A stretch of 14,793 bases of DNA from Actinomycetota bacterium (GTDB lineage: Bacteria > Actinomycetota > Actinomycetes > S36-B12), in NCBI GenBank assembly GCA_026392575.1, contig JAPLBU010000159.1:7703-22495 (forward strand). The letters run 5' to 3'. The notes beneath the pieces were generated by a model that saw nothing but the letters and a program-made list of their open reading frames with translations, ran no database searches and was not told the origin of the DNA. Below are positions 7,513 to 13,826 of this stretch, piece after piece. Position numbers and translations under genes: made by a program. Each line of letters begins with the position of its first letter. Position 1 is the stretch's first letter.

Positions 7513-7541
7513 GGATCCTCTGGATCCGAGAGGGAGGATCC
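7513..7541 (-). terminator. Stem-loop at the IclR stop codon built from GGATCC repeats
   Basis: GGATCCTC (7513-7520) and GAGGATCC (7534-7541) form a perfect 8-bp stem with a 13-base loop that itself holds a third GGATCC. It starts directly after the regulator's TGA (7542-7544). An alternative CTCT/AGAG pairing uses the loop. No T-run follows on the minus strand, so this may be a weak terminator, a stabiliser, or just repeat debris. Confidence 0.35.
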
Positions 7542-8336
7542 TCAATCCGTCAGGAGGAGACGCGAGACATCCGTGCTGGCCGAGAGCACGAGTTTGCGCA
7601 TCTTGGCCCTTTGGCGAGGTCCGGCGGCGAACGAAGGGGCCACGAGCGATATTGCGCCTACGATCTGGTTCCCGAAGCTGACCGGCGCGGCCACGGCGTA
7701 TATCCCGCTATCGACCTCTGACTCGCTCTCCGCAATACCCTGCTCGGAGATAGCCGCCAATTCCTTCTCCAGTGCGCGAAGCTGGCGGGTTCCCATCTCA
7801 GCGCAGTGGTTCTCCAGATACTCCGCGCGCTTCAATGGTGTCCATGCGGCAAGGAGCACCTTTGCCGCTGCGCCCCGGTGCAGCGGCATCACATGCCCAG
7901 GCTGGAAGGAGATTGCCAGCGACTCGTTCGGCTGCACTGCTGCAACGCACACAGCGGCATCGCGAATTCGCTTCACGATGAGGGCAGTGCTCTGTGTCTC
8001 CGCCACAAGGCTTTGCAGGATCGGTCGAGAAGTCGTGGCCAAGTTGAGTGATCGCTCAGCAGCCGAGGACAGTCGAAGAACCTGCGGCGAAAGGACGTAG
8101 ACGCCGCGCATCCGTTCCTCAACCAGGTACATCTCTCGAAGTAGGGCCAGGTACCTGTGAGCACTGGGAAGGGAAATCGCGTGCAACTGCGCGACTTCCT
8201 CCACCGTTGTCTCGGAATGGTCCTCACTGAACTGAAGCAGAATCTGCAACACCCGTCGGGCGCTGGACACGCCTCTGGTCTGACTCGGTTTGATCAACGG
8301 TCTCGGCCCCCTCTTTGTTCGCACACGCTCAGGCAC
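7542..8336 (-). CDS. IclR-family transcriptional regulator
   Basis: A 264-residue DNA-binding regulator. Residues 24-80 form the winged helix-turn-helix: SSARRVLQILLQF, then TTVEEVAQLHAISLPSAHRY as the helix-turn-helix, and a wing ending near GVYVLSP. Residues 90-255 form the IclR effector domain, with RPILQSLVAETQSTALI and GIYAVAAPVSFGNQIVGAIS typical of it. The start is uncertain: GTG at 8336 is the first in frame after a TGA but lacks a ribosome site and sits 3 bases from the CATCGC repeat; TTG at 8297 with AGAGGGGG upstream is an alternative that keeps the whole domain. It is upstream of, and in the same direction as, the lactonase (184-base gap). IclR proteins often control adjacent catabolic genes and respond to a pathway intermediate, so control of the B6-type genes is a reasonable inference. 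Confidence 0.92.
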   Translation of the reverse strand: MPERVRTKRGPRPLIKPSQTRGVSSARRVLQILLQFSEDHSETTVEEVAQLHAISLPSAHRYLALLREMYLVEERMRGVYVLSPQVLRLSSAAERSLNLATTSRPILQSLVAETQSTALIVKRIRDAAVCVAAVQPNESLAISFQPGHVMPLHRGAAAKVLLAAWTPLKRAEYLENHCAEMGTRQLRALEKELAAISEQGIAESESEVDSGIYAVAAPVSFGNQIVGAISLVAPSFAAGPRQRAKMRKLVLSASTDVSRLLLTD

Positions 8337-8338
8337 GG

Positions 8339-8362
8339 CATCGCCATCGCCATCGCCATCGC
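8339..8362. repeat. Short tandem repeat (CATCGC)4 at the regulator start
   Basis: Four perfect copies of the hexamer CATCGC. On the minus strand the mRNA reads GCGATG four times, ending three bases before the proposed GTG start of the IclR gene, where its ribosome site should be. The repeat also supplies out-of-frame ATG codons, and one short overlapping frame begins with an ATG just upstream and stops at the regulator start. Copy-number change would move spacing by six bases without shifting the frame. Confidence 0.85.
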
Positions 8363-8530
8363 GACATACTCACCCGAGGGCGAGACTCTACCCCCATCGG
8401 AAGGGATGAGAGGCCTTCACCCCACACGTGCCTTCTCGCGTGGACATCGGGTATCAGCCCAGCTTCTACTGCGAATTTGATCATCAGTCGCACGCGATGT
8501 GGACTTCTATCCCTTCGTCGGGTGTCAACT

Positions 8531-8539
8531 TGCTACCGT
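8531..8539 (+). promoter_or_regulatory. Candidate extended -10 promoter of a leaderless lipoprotein mRNA
   Basis: TGC followed by TACCGT (8534-8539) matches an extended -10 element. Its end is six bases before the ATG at 8546, so transcription would start at or next to the start codon. No purine-rich ribosome site is present, and no good -35 box is seen. Leaderless transcripts are common in actinobacteria. Confidence 0.45.
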
Positions 8540-8545
8540 CCGATC

Positions 8546-8896
8546 ATGTTCAAGACAACGGCCGTGGTGGCAGGCGCTGCTGTGTTCGCGATGGTGCTCA
8601 CGTCATGTGCTGGCGAAGACACGCTCAACACCCAGGCGACTGCGTTGGTCCAGCGCCTGTCAGCACAAGATGCCAAGGTGCCCAATGTGACAGGCCCGCC
8701 AGAGTGTGAGAGCCCACGTGAACATGTCGTTGAGGGCAGCGGTGACTCGGCTACGTTCCGCGTGATCTGCAGAGTCTTCTACATGCAAGGCACCACCGAC
8801 CGCTGGAAGCAGATGCTGTGCATCGGGACATTCAGCCGCGATCCCATGTTGGACTACTGCTACGACTGGGCACCGTACGAGACGTCCCCCAGTTGA
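8546..8896 (+). CDS. Small secreted lipoprotein of unknown function
   Basis: A 116-residue protein with a classical lipoprotein signal: MFKTTAVVAG, a hydrophobic core and lipobox LTSC with Cys21. The mature part has about 95 residues and no family I recognise. It has five further cysteines (in PPECESP, VICRVFY, QMLCIGTF and DYCYDW among others), which suggests disulfides outside the membrane, and is rich in aromatic residues near the C-terminus (FYMQG, DRWKQM, CYDWAPYE). I start at ATG 8546 because a frame extension to 8315 is Arg/His-rich, overlaps the IclR start and would bury the signal peptide. It is transcribed away from the regulator and has no clear partner; the next gene is 153 bases downstream. 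Its role cannot be assigned. Confidence 0.75.
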   Translation: MFKTTAVVAGAAVFAMVLTSCAGEDTLNTQATALVQRLSAQDAKVPNVTGPPECESPREHVVEGSGDSATFRVICRVFYMQGTTDRWKQMLCIGTFSRDPMLDYCYDWAPYETSPS

Positions 8897-8901
8897 TGGT
8901 T

Positions 8902-8919
8902 CGCCCGCCTAATCGGGCG
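8902..8919 (+). terminator. GC stem-loop after the lipoprotein gene
   Basis: CGCCCG (8902-8907), loop CCTAAT, CGGGCG (8914-8919), beginning five bases after the lipoprotein stop. The stem is perfect but only 6 bp and no T-run follows, so it is a weak terminator candidate. Confidence 0.45.
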
Positions 8920-9049
8920 TGGCTCTCCAACAACTAGCCCGGCCCCTTGACGCGCCGGAGCCACCTCGCGAGCCGACGGTCGGTCCTGACAACACAGGAT
9001 CCGGGCATCGGCCGTGGCGCGACGCCCGCTTCCTCGGCATGATGGCGGC

Positions 9050-9997
9050 ATGCGGGTACTCGTACTGGACGATTGGGAGGGCTCCGCCCAGGCTGCAAAT
9101 TGGGCTCAACTGCCCGAGGACGTAACCATTGACATCCGACGTGAGAGCATCCCGGCATCGGCCCTGCCCGCCGAACTTGATGGTTACCAAGCGATCGTTG
9201 TGATGCGCGAGCGCACTCCCCTGTCTCGCACGCTACTTGCGCGCCTGCCCTCGCTCCGCCTGATCGTCACGACAGGCGCTCGCAACGCATCGATTGATCT
9301 CGAGGCCTGCCACGAGTTCGGGATCACCGTGTGCGCCACGGATAGTGGCGGATCGCCCGTCGTAGAGCACACATGGGCTCTCATCCTCGCTGGCCTGCGG
9401 GGAGTGCCTCAGATGGCAACCGGAATGCAAGCGGGCGAGTGGAAGGGCCACGTTGGCCGTCAACTGGCTGGTAGCCGGCTGGGATTGATCGGGCTCGGTA
9501 AGACCGGTACGCGTGTCGCGCGTATCGCGCGAGCGTTTGACATGGAGGTGGTCGCTTGGAGTCCACACCTGACTATTGATCGGGCAGAGTCTGCCGGAAC
9601 GGCCCTCGTCGACAAGGCGGAGTTGTTCGCTACCTCTGACGTGATCTCCGTTCATATGGTTCTGGCGGCGGCGACCCGCGGGATTGTCGGAGCACATGAA
9701 CTCGCACTCATGAAGTCCGATGCTTGGCTCGTCAATACCAGCCGGGGGCCACTCGTTGACGAGGCTGCGCTCATCGAAGTCTGTTCGAAGGGGCTCATTG
9801 CCGGCGCCATGCTTGACGTGTTCGACACCGAGCCGCTTCCCACGGACCATCCGTTGCGCACCACGCCGAGATTGCTGCTGACACCGCACGCCGGCTACTT
9901 GACCCGTGAGACCCTCGACGGCTGGTACGCAGATGTCATCGATGACCTTCTCGCTTACCTGGCTGGCTCACCGATCCGAATCCTCGACACCCACTGA
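9050..9997 (+). CDS. D-isomer-specific 2-hydroxyacid dehydrogenase
   Basis: NAD(P)-dependent oxidoreductase of 315 residues, a normal length, that interconverts a D-2-hydroxyacid and a 2-oxoacid. N- and C-terminal parts form the substrate domain; the nucleotide fold in the middle has GLGKTG at 148-153 followed by RVARIARAFDMEVVAW. The catalytic triad is intact: Arg232 in NTSRGPLVDE, Glu261 in DVFDTEPLP and His280 in TPHAGY. I start at ATG 9050 (MRVLVLDDWEG), where the family's first beta strand begins; an earlier frame start at 9014 adds a non-conserved Arg/Pro stretch. There is no ribosome site; a CATGAT box six bases upstream would fit leaderless transcription. It is related to phosphoglycerate dehydrogenase-like proteins but lacks the ACT domain, and the true substrate is unknown. 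It stands alone between two opposite-strand clusters. Confidence 0.93.
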   Translation: MRVLVLDDWEGSAQAANWAQLPEDVTIDIRRESIPASALPAELDGYQAIVVMRERTPLSRTLLARLPSLRLIVTTGARNASIDLEACHEFGITVCATDSGGSPVVEHTWALILAGLRGVPQMATGMQAGEWKGHVGRQLAGSRLGLIGLGKTGTRVARIARAFDMEVVAWSPHLTIDRAESAGTALVDKAELFATSDVISVHMVLAAATRGIVGAHELALMKSDAWLVNTSRGPLVDEAALIEVCSKGLIAGAMLDVFDTEPLPTDHPLRTTPRLLLTPHAGYLTRETLDGWYADVIDDLLAYLAGSPIRILDTH

Positions 9998-10358
9998 TCG
10001 ATCGCTCAATCGGACATCGACCACGCCACACAGCGCCCGCGACGAAGGCCCGGCGGCGCGGCTAATTCGCGATGCGGCTGTCTACGCTCTTCCCGTTGGC
10101 GATGATGGCGATGCGGCTGCAACGCAACGACTTCGGGACCTGCGCGGCGATGCGACCGGACTGCCAAAGACACGGTGACGTCATCAGTGGCGAGGATGTC
10201 GACGGTGGAGCCCCCATTCACTGGCCACATGAACTCCCCTACCGAATCTCCAATGCACTCGTGATGCACGCCTGCACCGGGATACCCGTGGACTGCAATC
10301 AACCGGTCCAGATGACCGTGACCAACGTCGGACATCGTGAACGAATCCATGGCTGGCG
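9998..10358. other. Convergent spacer without a convincing gene
   Basis: A 361-base gap between the convergent ends of the hydroxyacid dehydrogenase and the phosphatase. A minus-strand frame from ATG 10350 to 10006 (114 residues) begins eight bases after the phosphatase stop but has no ribosome site. Its first half is unremarkable, while its second half is His/Arg/Gln-rich in the manner of non-coding frames. A plus-strand frame of 96 residues overlaps it. I recognise neither, and see no strong terminator hairpin. Confidence 0.5.
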
Positions 10359-11126
10359 CTAGTAGCAGTTCGCAACTCGAAGAAGCTCCTCGACGAGCGC
10401 GCGCGGACCCACGGCGACCCCGTGTGATCCGCGCGGGGAGGCGATCGGAAAGCAGACGCCCCCCGCTTCCATGACCACGAGCGCAGCGCCGATCCAGTCC
10501 CACTCAGCAAGGTCGTCCTCTATGAAGACGTCGATGCCACCGGTGGCCACGGAGCAGATGTCCAGTGCCGCGGAGCCACCGCGTCGCAGGTCCGCCACAC
10601 GTGGCAGAACGCGACTTAGGACCTCGACCTGTGCCAGACGACCTTCGGCCTCATAGGAGAAGCCCGTGCCCAGAAGGGCCCGGTCCAGGCCACGAGGCTC
10701 ACCCAGGGCCAGGCGGACACCATTCAGCCACGCGCCCTGACCTCGTTCGGCGACATAGGTTCGACCGAGCCGCGGTGCGTGCACGCAAGTGGCCAGGGGT
10801 CCGTGCCTATCGACTGCCGCCACACTGACGGCAACATCGTCGCGGCCGTAGAGAAAGTTGACGGTGCCGTCCAACGGATCGATAACCCACCAGATGGCGG
10901 ATTCGCCGCCCTCGCGCCCGGCTTCCTCGCCAATGACGGCGTCATCGGGGCGGTGTCGGGCGATGAGCTCGCGGATCAACGACTCCGAGGCCTGATCCAC
11001 CTCGGTAACCGGGTCGGTTTTGGACGACTTGAGAGTGACCTGATGGATCGAATCCCAGCGGCTGAGGATGAGTTCGCCTGCAGCCAGGGCCGCTTCGCGG
11101 GCAACGGCCAAGAGGTCCGGACTCAT
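10359..11126 (-). CDS. Inositol monophosphatase-family phosphatase
   Basis: Mg-dependent phosphatase of 255 residues. Metal-binding motifs are complete: SKTDPVTEVD at 35-44, GEE at 66-68, WVIDPLDGTVNF at 80-91 (Asp83 and Asp86) and EWDWIGAALVVMEAGG at 208-223 (Asp210). The middle section, LLGTGFSYEAE and RRGGSAALD, resembles actinobacterial SuhB-type enzymes. Its start codon overlaps the stop of the sugar-type ATPase gene by ATGA (11123-11126), so it is translated together with the importer. Likely it removes phosphate from an imported sugar or polyol phosphate, or from inositol phosphate. Histidinol-phosphatase or bisphosphate nucleotidase activity is possible in this family and cannot be excluded. 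Confidence 0.92.
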   Translation of the reverse strand: MSPDLLAVAREAALAAGELILSRWDSIHQVTLKSSKTDPVTEVDQASESLIRELIARHRPDDAVIGEEAGREGGESAIWWVIDPLDGTVNFLYGRDDVAVSVAAVDRHGPLATCVHAPRLGRTYVAERGQGAWLNGVRLALGEPRGLDRALLGTGFSYEAEGRLAQVEVLSRVLPRVADLRRGGSAALDICSVATGGIDVFIEDDLAEWDWIGAALVVMEAGGVCFPIASPRGSHGVAVGPRALVEELLRVANCY

Positions 11127-12172
11127 CGCCGTTGCTGCGTGTCAGGATCAAATGCGTGGAGGGACCCCGGCCGTGCCTGCACGCCGACCGTGGCCCCCTC
11201 GGTGATGCCAGCCAATGCCGATCCTTCAACGACCGTCGTGAGGGCAATTTCGGCGCAGCGGACTCGCACGATGGCCCGCGGTCCGAGCAGTTCAACAAGG
11301 TCGATCGTTCCGTCGCTGCCGCCCGGAGTAAGGAGCGCATCCTCCGGCCGTAGGCCCAGGATGACGGGACCGGGGACCATCCCTTCCGTCGGAAGCACCA
11401 GCCCGGGCGTGGCACTGCGAAAGACCCCATCGGCGACCTCGCCGGGCAGCAGGTTCATGGTGGGTGACCCGACGAAGGCGGCGACGAACGTGTCGGCCGG
11501 TTCGGCGTACACCGAGGCGGGTGTCCCCTGCTGTGCGACGCGTCCGTCTCGCATGACGACGACCTTGTCCGAGAGGGTCATCGCCTCCTCCTGGTCGTGC
11601 GTGACGAAGACGGCCGTCACACCGAGCTGGCGCTGGAGACGCAGCAGTTCCGTGCGCATCTCCAGACGCAGCTTCGCGTCGAGGTTGCTGAGGGGCTCGT
11701 CGAACAGGAACGCCTTGGGCTGACGGATGATGGCTCGGCCGATGGCCACCCGCTGCTGCTGCCCACCGGACAGTTGCCCAGGGAGCCGCTCCAGCAGGTG
11801 AGTGAGCGACAGGCTCTCAGCGACCTCCGTGACACGCAGGTCGATCTCCTCCTTGGCCACTCCGCGCGCCTTCAGAGGGAAGCCGATGTTCCGTCGCACG
11901 CTGAGGTGTCCGTACAGCGCGTAGTTCTGGAACACCATGGCGATGTCGCGATCCTTGGGCTCGAGCCCCGTGACGTCGACATCTCCCACCAGGATGCGTC
12001 CTCCGGATGTCTCCTCGAGTCCCGCAATCATGCGCAGGGTCGTGGTCTTGCCACACCCCGAGGGACCGACCAACACCGTGAACTGGCCGTGCTCTAGCTC
12101 GAGGTCGAGATCCTCCACGACGGTCACGTCGCCGAAGCGCTTCGTGACGTTCTGCAGCGAAATCGAGGCCAT
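11123..12172 (-). CDS. Carbohydrate-type (MalK/UgpC-like) ABC importer ATPase
   Basis: Cytoplasmic ATPase of 349 residues. Walker A GPSGCGKTT at 36-44, Q-loop Gln82, signature LSGGQQQR at 134-141, Walker B FLFDEP at 155-160, D-loop SNLDAKLR and switch His192 in VTHDQEEA. After residue 240 comes the TOBE/MalK regulatory domain, with TMNLLPGEV and LGLRPEDALL. The start at ATG 12172 has AGGAGA seven bases upstream. It is 25 bases after the second permease and overlaps the phosphatase gene. The family feeds CUT1 importers of di- and oligosaccharides, polyols or glycerol-3-phosphate; the substrate here cannot be read from the ATPase. Confidence 0.95.
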   Translation of the reverse strand: MASISLQNVTKRFGDVTVVEDLDLELEHGQFTVLVGPSGCGKTTTLRMIAGLEETSGGRILVGDVDVTGLEPKDRDIAMVFQNYALYGHLSVRRNIGFPLKARGVAKEEIDLRVTEVAESLSLTHLLERLPGQLSGGQQQRVAIGRAIIRQPKAFLFDEPLSNLDAKLRLEMRTELLRLQRQLGVTAVFVTHDQEEAMTLSDKVVVMRDGRVAQQGTPASVYAEPADTFVAAFVGSPTMNLLPGEVADGVFRSATPGLVLPTEGMVPGPVILGLRPEDALLTPGGSDGTIDLVELLGPRAIVRVRCAEIALTTVVEGSALAGITEGATVGVQARPGSLHAFDPDTQQRR

Positions 12173-12197
12173 TGTGGGTCTCCTGTCTCGGGACGAA

Positions 12198-12905
12198 CTA
12201 GTACTTCAGGGAGCCGCCGCTGATCCCACGGACCAATCGACGTTGGACGAAGAAACTCGCGATCAGCACGGGTACGACCGACACGAGGATTGCCGCACAC
12301 ATGGCGCCCAGCTGCACACCACGGAACGTGTTGAAGCCCGCAATGGCCACCGGGAGGGTCTTGGCGTTGCCGGGCGCAAGAATGAGGGCGTAGAAGAGGT
12401 CGTTCCAGGAGAGCACGAAACCGAAGACGGCGGCGGCTCCGAGCCCTGGTGCCACCTGAGGGAGAACGACCGCCCGGAAGGCGGCGAACCTCCCCAATCC
12501 ATCTACCTGGGCCTGCTCCTCGATCTCCTTGGGCACGGCTTCGAAGAAGCCGATGAGGAACCAGGTGACGACGGGCAAGACGAGGCTGATGTGAGCGACG
12601 GTGACCGCCACGAGCGTGTCGTTGAGGCGAAGTGCGTAGGCCATGGCCAGGAATGGGAAGACGAGAACGGCGGGCGGGAGTACCTGCGCGCTGAGGATTC
12701 CGAACCTCGTGAAACTGCCGCCCTCAATCACGATCGACCAGTTTTCAAGGGTGGGCACGAACAGCAGCTGAAGTGGGTTGTTGATGGCCTGCTCGGTCTT
12801 GAAACTGCCCAGGAGGACCCACAGGAAGGGGCCGCCCACCATGAAGACCGCGAAGATGAGGAGCGCGTTCGTCAGCCACTGCGAGATCTTGCGACTGCCG
12901 GTCAT
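12198..12905 (-). CDS. Carbohydrate ABC importer permease (MalG-like), with an apparent internal gap of about 40 residues
   Basis: Inner-membrane permease with the cytoplasmic EAA loop EEQAQVDGLGRFAAFR at 129-144, followed by VVLPQVAPG, and the FVLSWNDLFYAL segment after it. ATG at 12905 overlaps the stop of the first permease by ATGA (12902-12905). It has 235 residues against about 275 for the family. Around residue 68 (base about 12701), SFTRF is followed at once by GILSAQVLPP. In relatives these are separated by roughly 40 residues carrying one membrane helix and the AYALARFRF-type loop. The frame is intact, so an in-frame deletion (real or from assembly) explains it best. Whether the protein still works is doubtful; membrane topology would be inverted downstream of the gap if a single helix were lost. 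Confidence 0.88.
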   Translation of the reverse strand: MTGSRKISQWLTNALLIFAVFMVGGPFLWVLLGSFKTEQAINNPLQLLFVPTLENWSIVIEGGSFTRFGILSAQVLPPAVLVFPFLAMAYALRLNDTLVAVTVAHISLVLPVVTWFLIGFFEAVPKEIEEQAQVDGLGRFAAFRAVVLPQVAPGLGAAAVFGFVLSWNDLFYALILAPGNAKTLPVAIAGFNTFRGVQLGAMCAAILVSVVPVLIASFFVQRRLVRGISGGSLKY

Positions 12906-13753
12906 CGGCGTGCCTCCTTCACCATGCGGCGGAACAGGACAATGACGATGGCGAGCACGATGATGAGGACGACGTAGGCCATCGCCGAGGCCTGGCCGAG
13001 GCGGAAGAACTGGATGCCGGTCTGGTAAATCAGGTACTGGATCGTCTGGGTATCGGTGCCGGGTCCACCGCGGGTGATGGCGTAGACGTATTCGAAGACG
13101 CGCATGGCATCGAGTCCGCGGAGCAGGACGGCGACGACGAGGACTCCCGAGAGCAGGGGGATCGTGATGCTGCGGAAGGTCAGCCATGCGGATGCCCCGT
13201 CAACGCGCGCGGCCTCGAAAGGCGCGCGCGGCAGGGACTCCAGTCCCGCCAGGAGCATGAGGACCATGAACGGCGTCCACTGCCACACGTCGATGAACGC
13301 GAGGGTGAACAGCGCAGTGCCGGGGCCGAAGTAGTCGTAGCTGAGGTGCAGCTTCTCGAGGAGCAGGTTGAGCGGGCCGAGTTGCGGGTTCAGCAGGAAC
13401 CGGAACATCAGGCCCACAGCGATCGGCGTGACGAACATCGGCGAGAGGAGGAAGGATCGGGTGAAGTCGCGAACTCGCTTCTGCCGTCTCAGTGCCATGG
13501 CGAGGCCCAGCCCGATGACCAGTTCCAGCCCTACAGCAGTGACCATGAAGGTCGCCGTGACCATGAGCGCACTCCAGAAGGAGTCGTTGCTCAGCAGCGC
13601 CTGGTACTGCGCGAGGCCGACGAACTTCGTCTGCCCCGTGCGGGTGATGCGGTAGTTGGTCAGGCTCAGCCAGAAGCTGTAGACCATGGGGTACCCCACG
13701 ACGGCAACGAAGAGGGCGACTAACGGCGCCAGCATGCGATATCTGAATGCCAT
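12902..13753 (-). CDS. Carbohydrate ABC importer permease (MalF-like)
   Basis: Inner-membrane permease of 283 residues, a normal length, with six hydrophobic segments. The first is near residues 8-30 (ends YPMVYSFWLSLTNY, typical of this family) and the EAA loop is FEAARVDGASAWLTFR at 179-194 followed by ITIPLL. The C-terminal segment YAITRGGPGTDTQT is another family signature. The start at ATG 13753 is preceded by GAGAGGG at a normal distance. It should form the heterodimeric channel with the following MalG-like permease, to which it is coupled by a 4-base overlap. Confidence 0.95.
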   Translation of the reverse strand: MAFRYRMLAPLVALFVAVVGYPMVYSFWLSLTNYRITRTGQTKFVGLAQYQALLSNDSFWSALMVTATFMVTAVGLELVIGLGLAMALRRQKRVRDFTRSFLLSPMFVTPIAVGLMFRFLLNPQLGPLNLLLEKLHLSYDYFGPGTALFTLAFIDVWQWTPFMVLMLLAGLESLPRAPFEAARVDGASAWLTFRSITIPLLSGVLVVAVLLRGLDAMRVFEYVYAITRGGPGTDTQTIQYLIYQTGIQFFRLGQASAMAYVVLIIVLAIVIVLFRRMVKEARR

Positions 13754-13772
13754 CAGTCGCCCTCTCTCGTTA

Positions 13773-13800
13773 CTGCGGGGCCACCCATGTGATGCCCCAG
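13773..13800 (-). promoter_or_regulatory. Stem-loop between the sugar-binding protein and permease genes
   Basis: CTG-C-GGGGC (13773-13781) pairs with GCCCCAG (13794-13800), a 7-bp stem with one bulged C and a 12-base loop, within the 73-base gap. Its position matches the hairpins that often protect binding-protein mRNA. It is short and without a T-run, so support is modest. Confidence 0.35.
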
Positions 13801-13826
13801 GTCGTGCTACAGCTCAGTGCAGGGTG

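Noticed and set aside
7511..7543. Clustered GGATCC repeats as a CRISPR-like or mobile-element end
   Set aside because: Only three six-base copies with irregular spacing, no terminal repeat partner and no transposase; explained as a stem-loop at a gene end.
8315..8545. N-terminal extension of the small lipoprotein to 8315
   Set aside because: It would place an Arg/His-rich stretch of about 77 residues before a clear signal peptide and overlap the regulator start.
9050..9997. The hydroxyacid dehydrogenase as PdxB (4-phosphoerythronate dehydrogenase of B6 synthesis)
   Set aside because: It is about 60 residues shorter than PdxB, lacks its C-terminal extension, and the adjacent cluster is of degradative type.
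10779..12977. Long plus-strand open frames (314 and 346 codons) opposite the phosphatase, ATPase and permease genes
   Set aside because: They are antisense to well-supported genes with intact motifs and show low-complexity Arg/Ser/Glu-rich composition; a by-product of high G+C at third positions.
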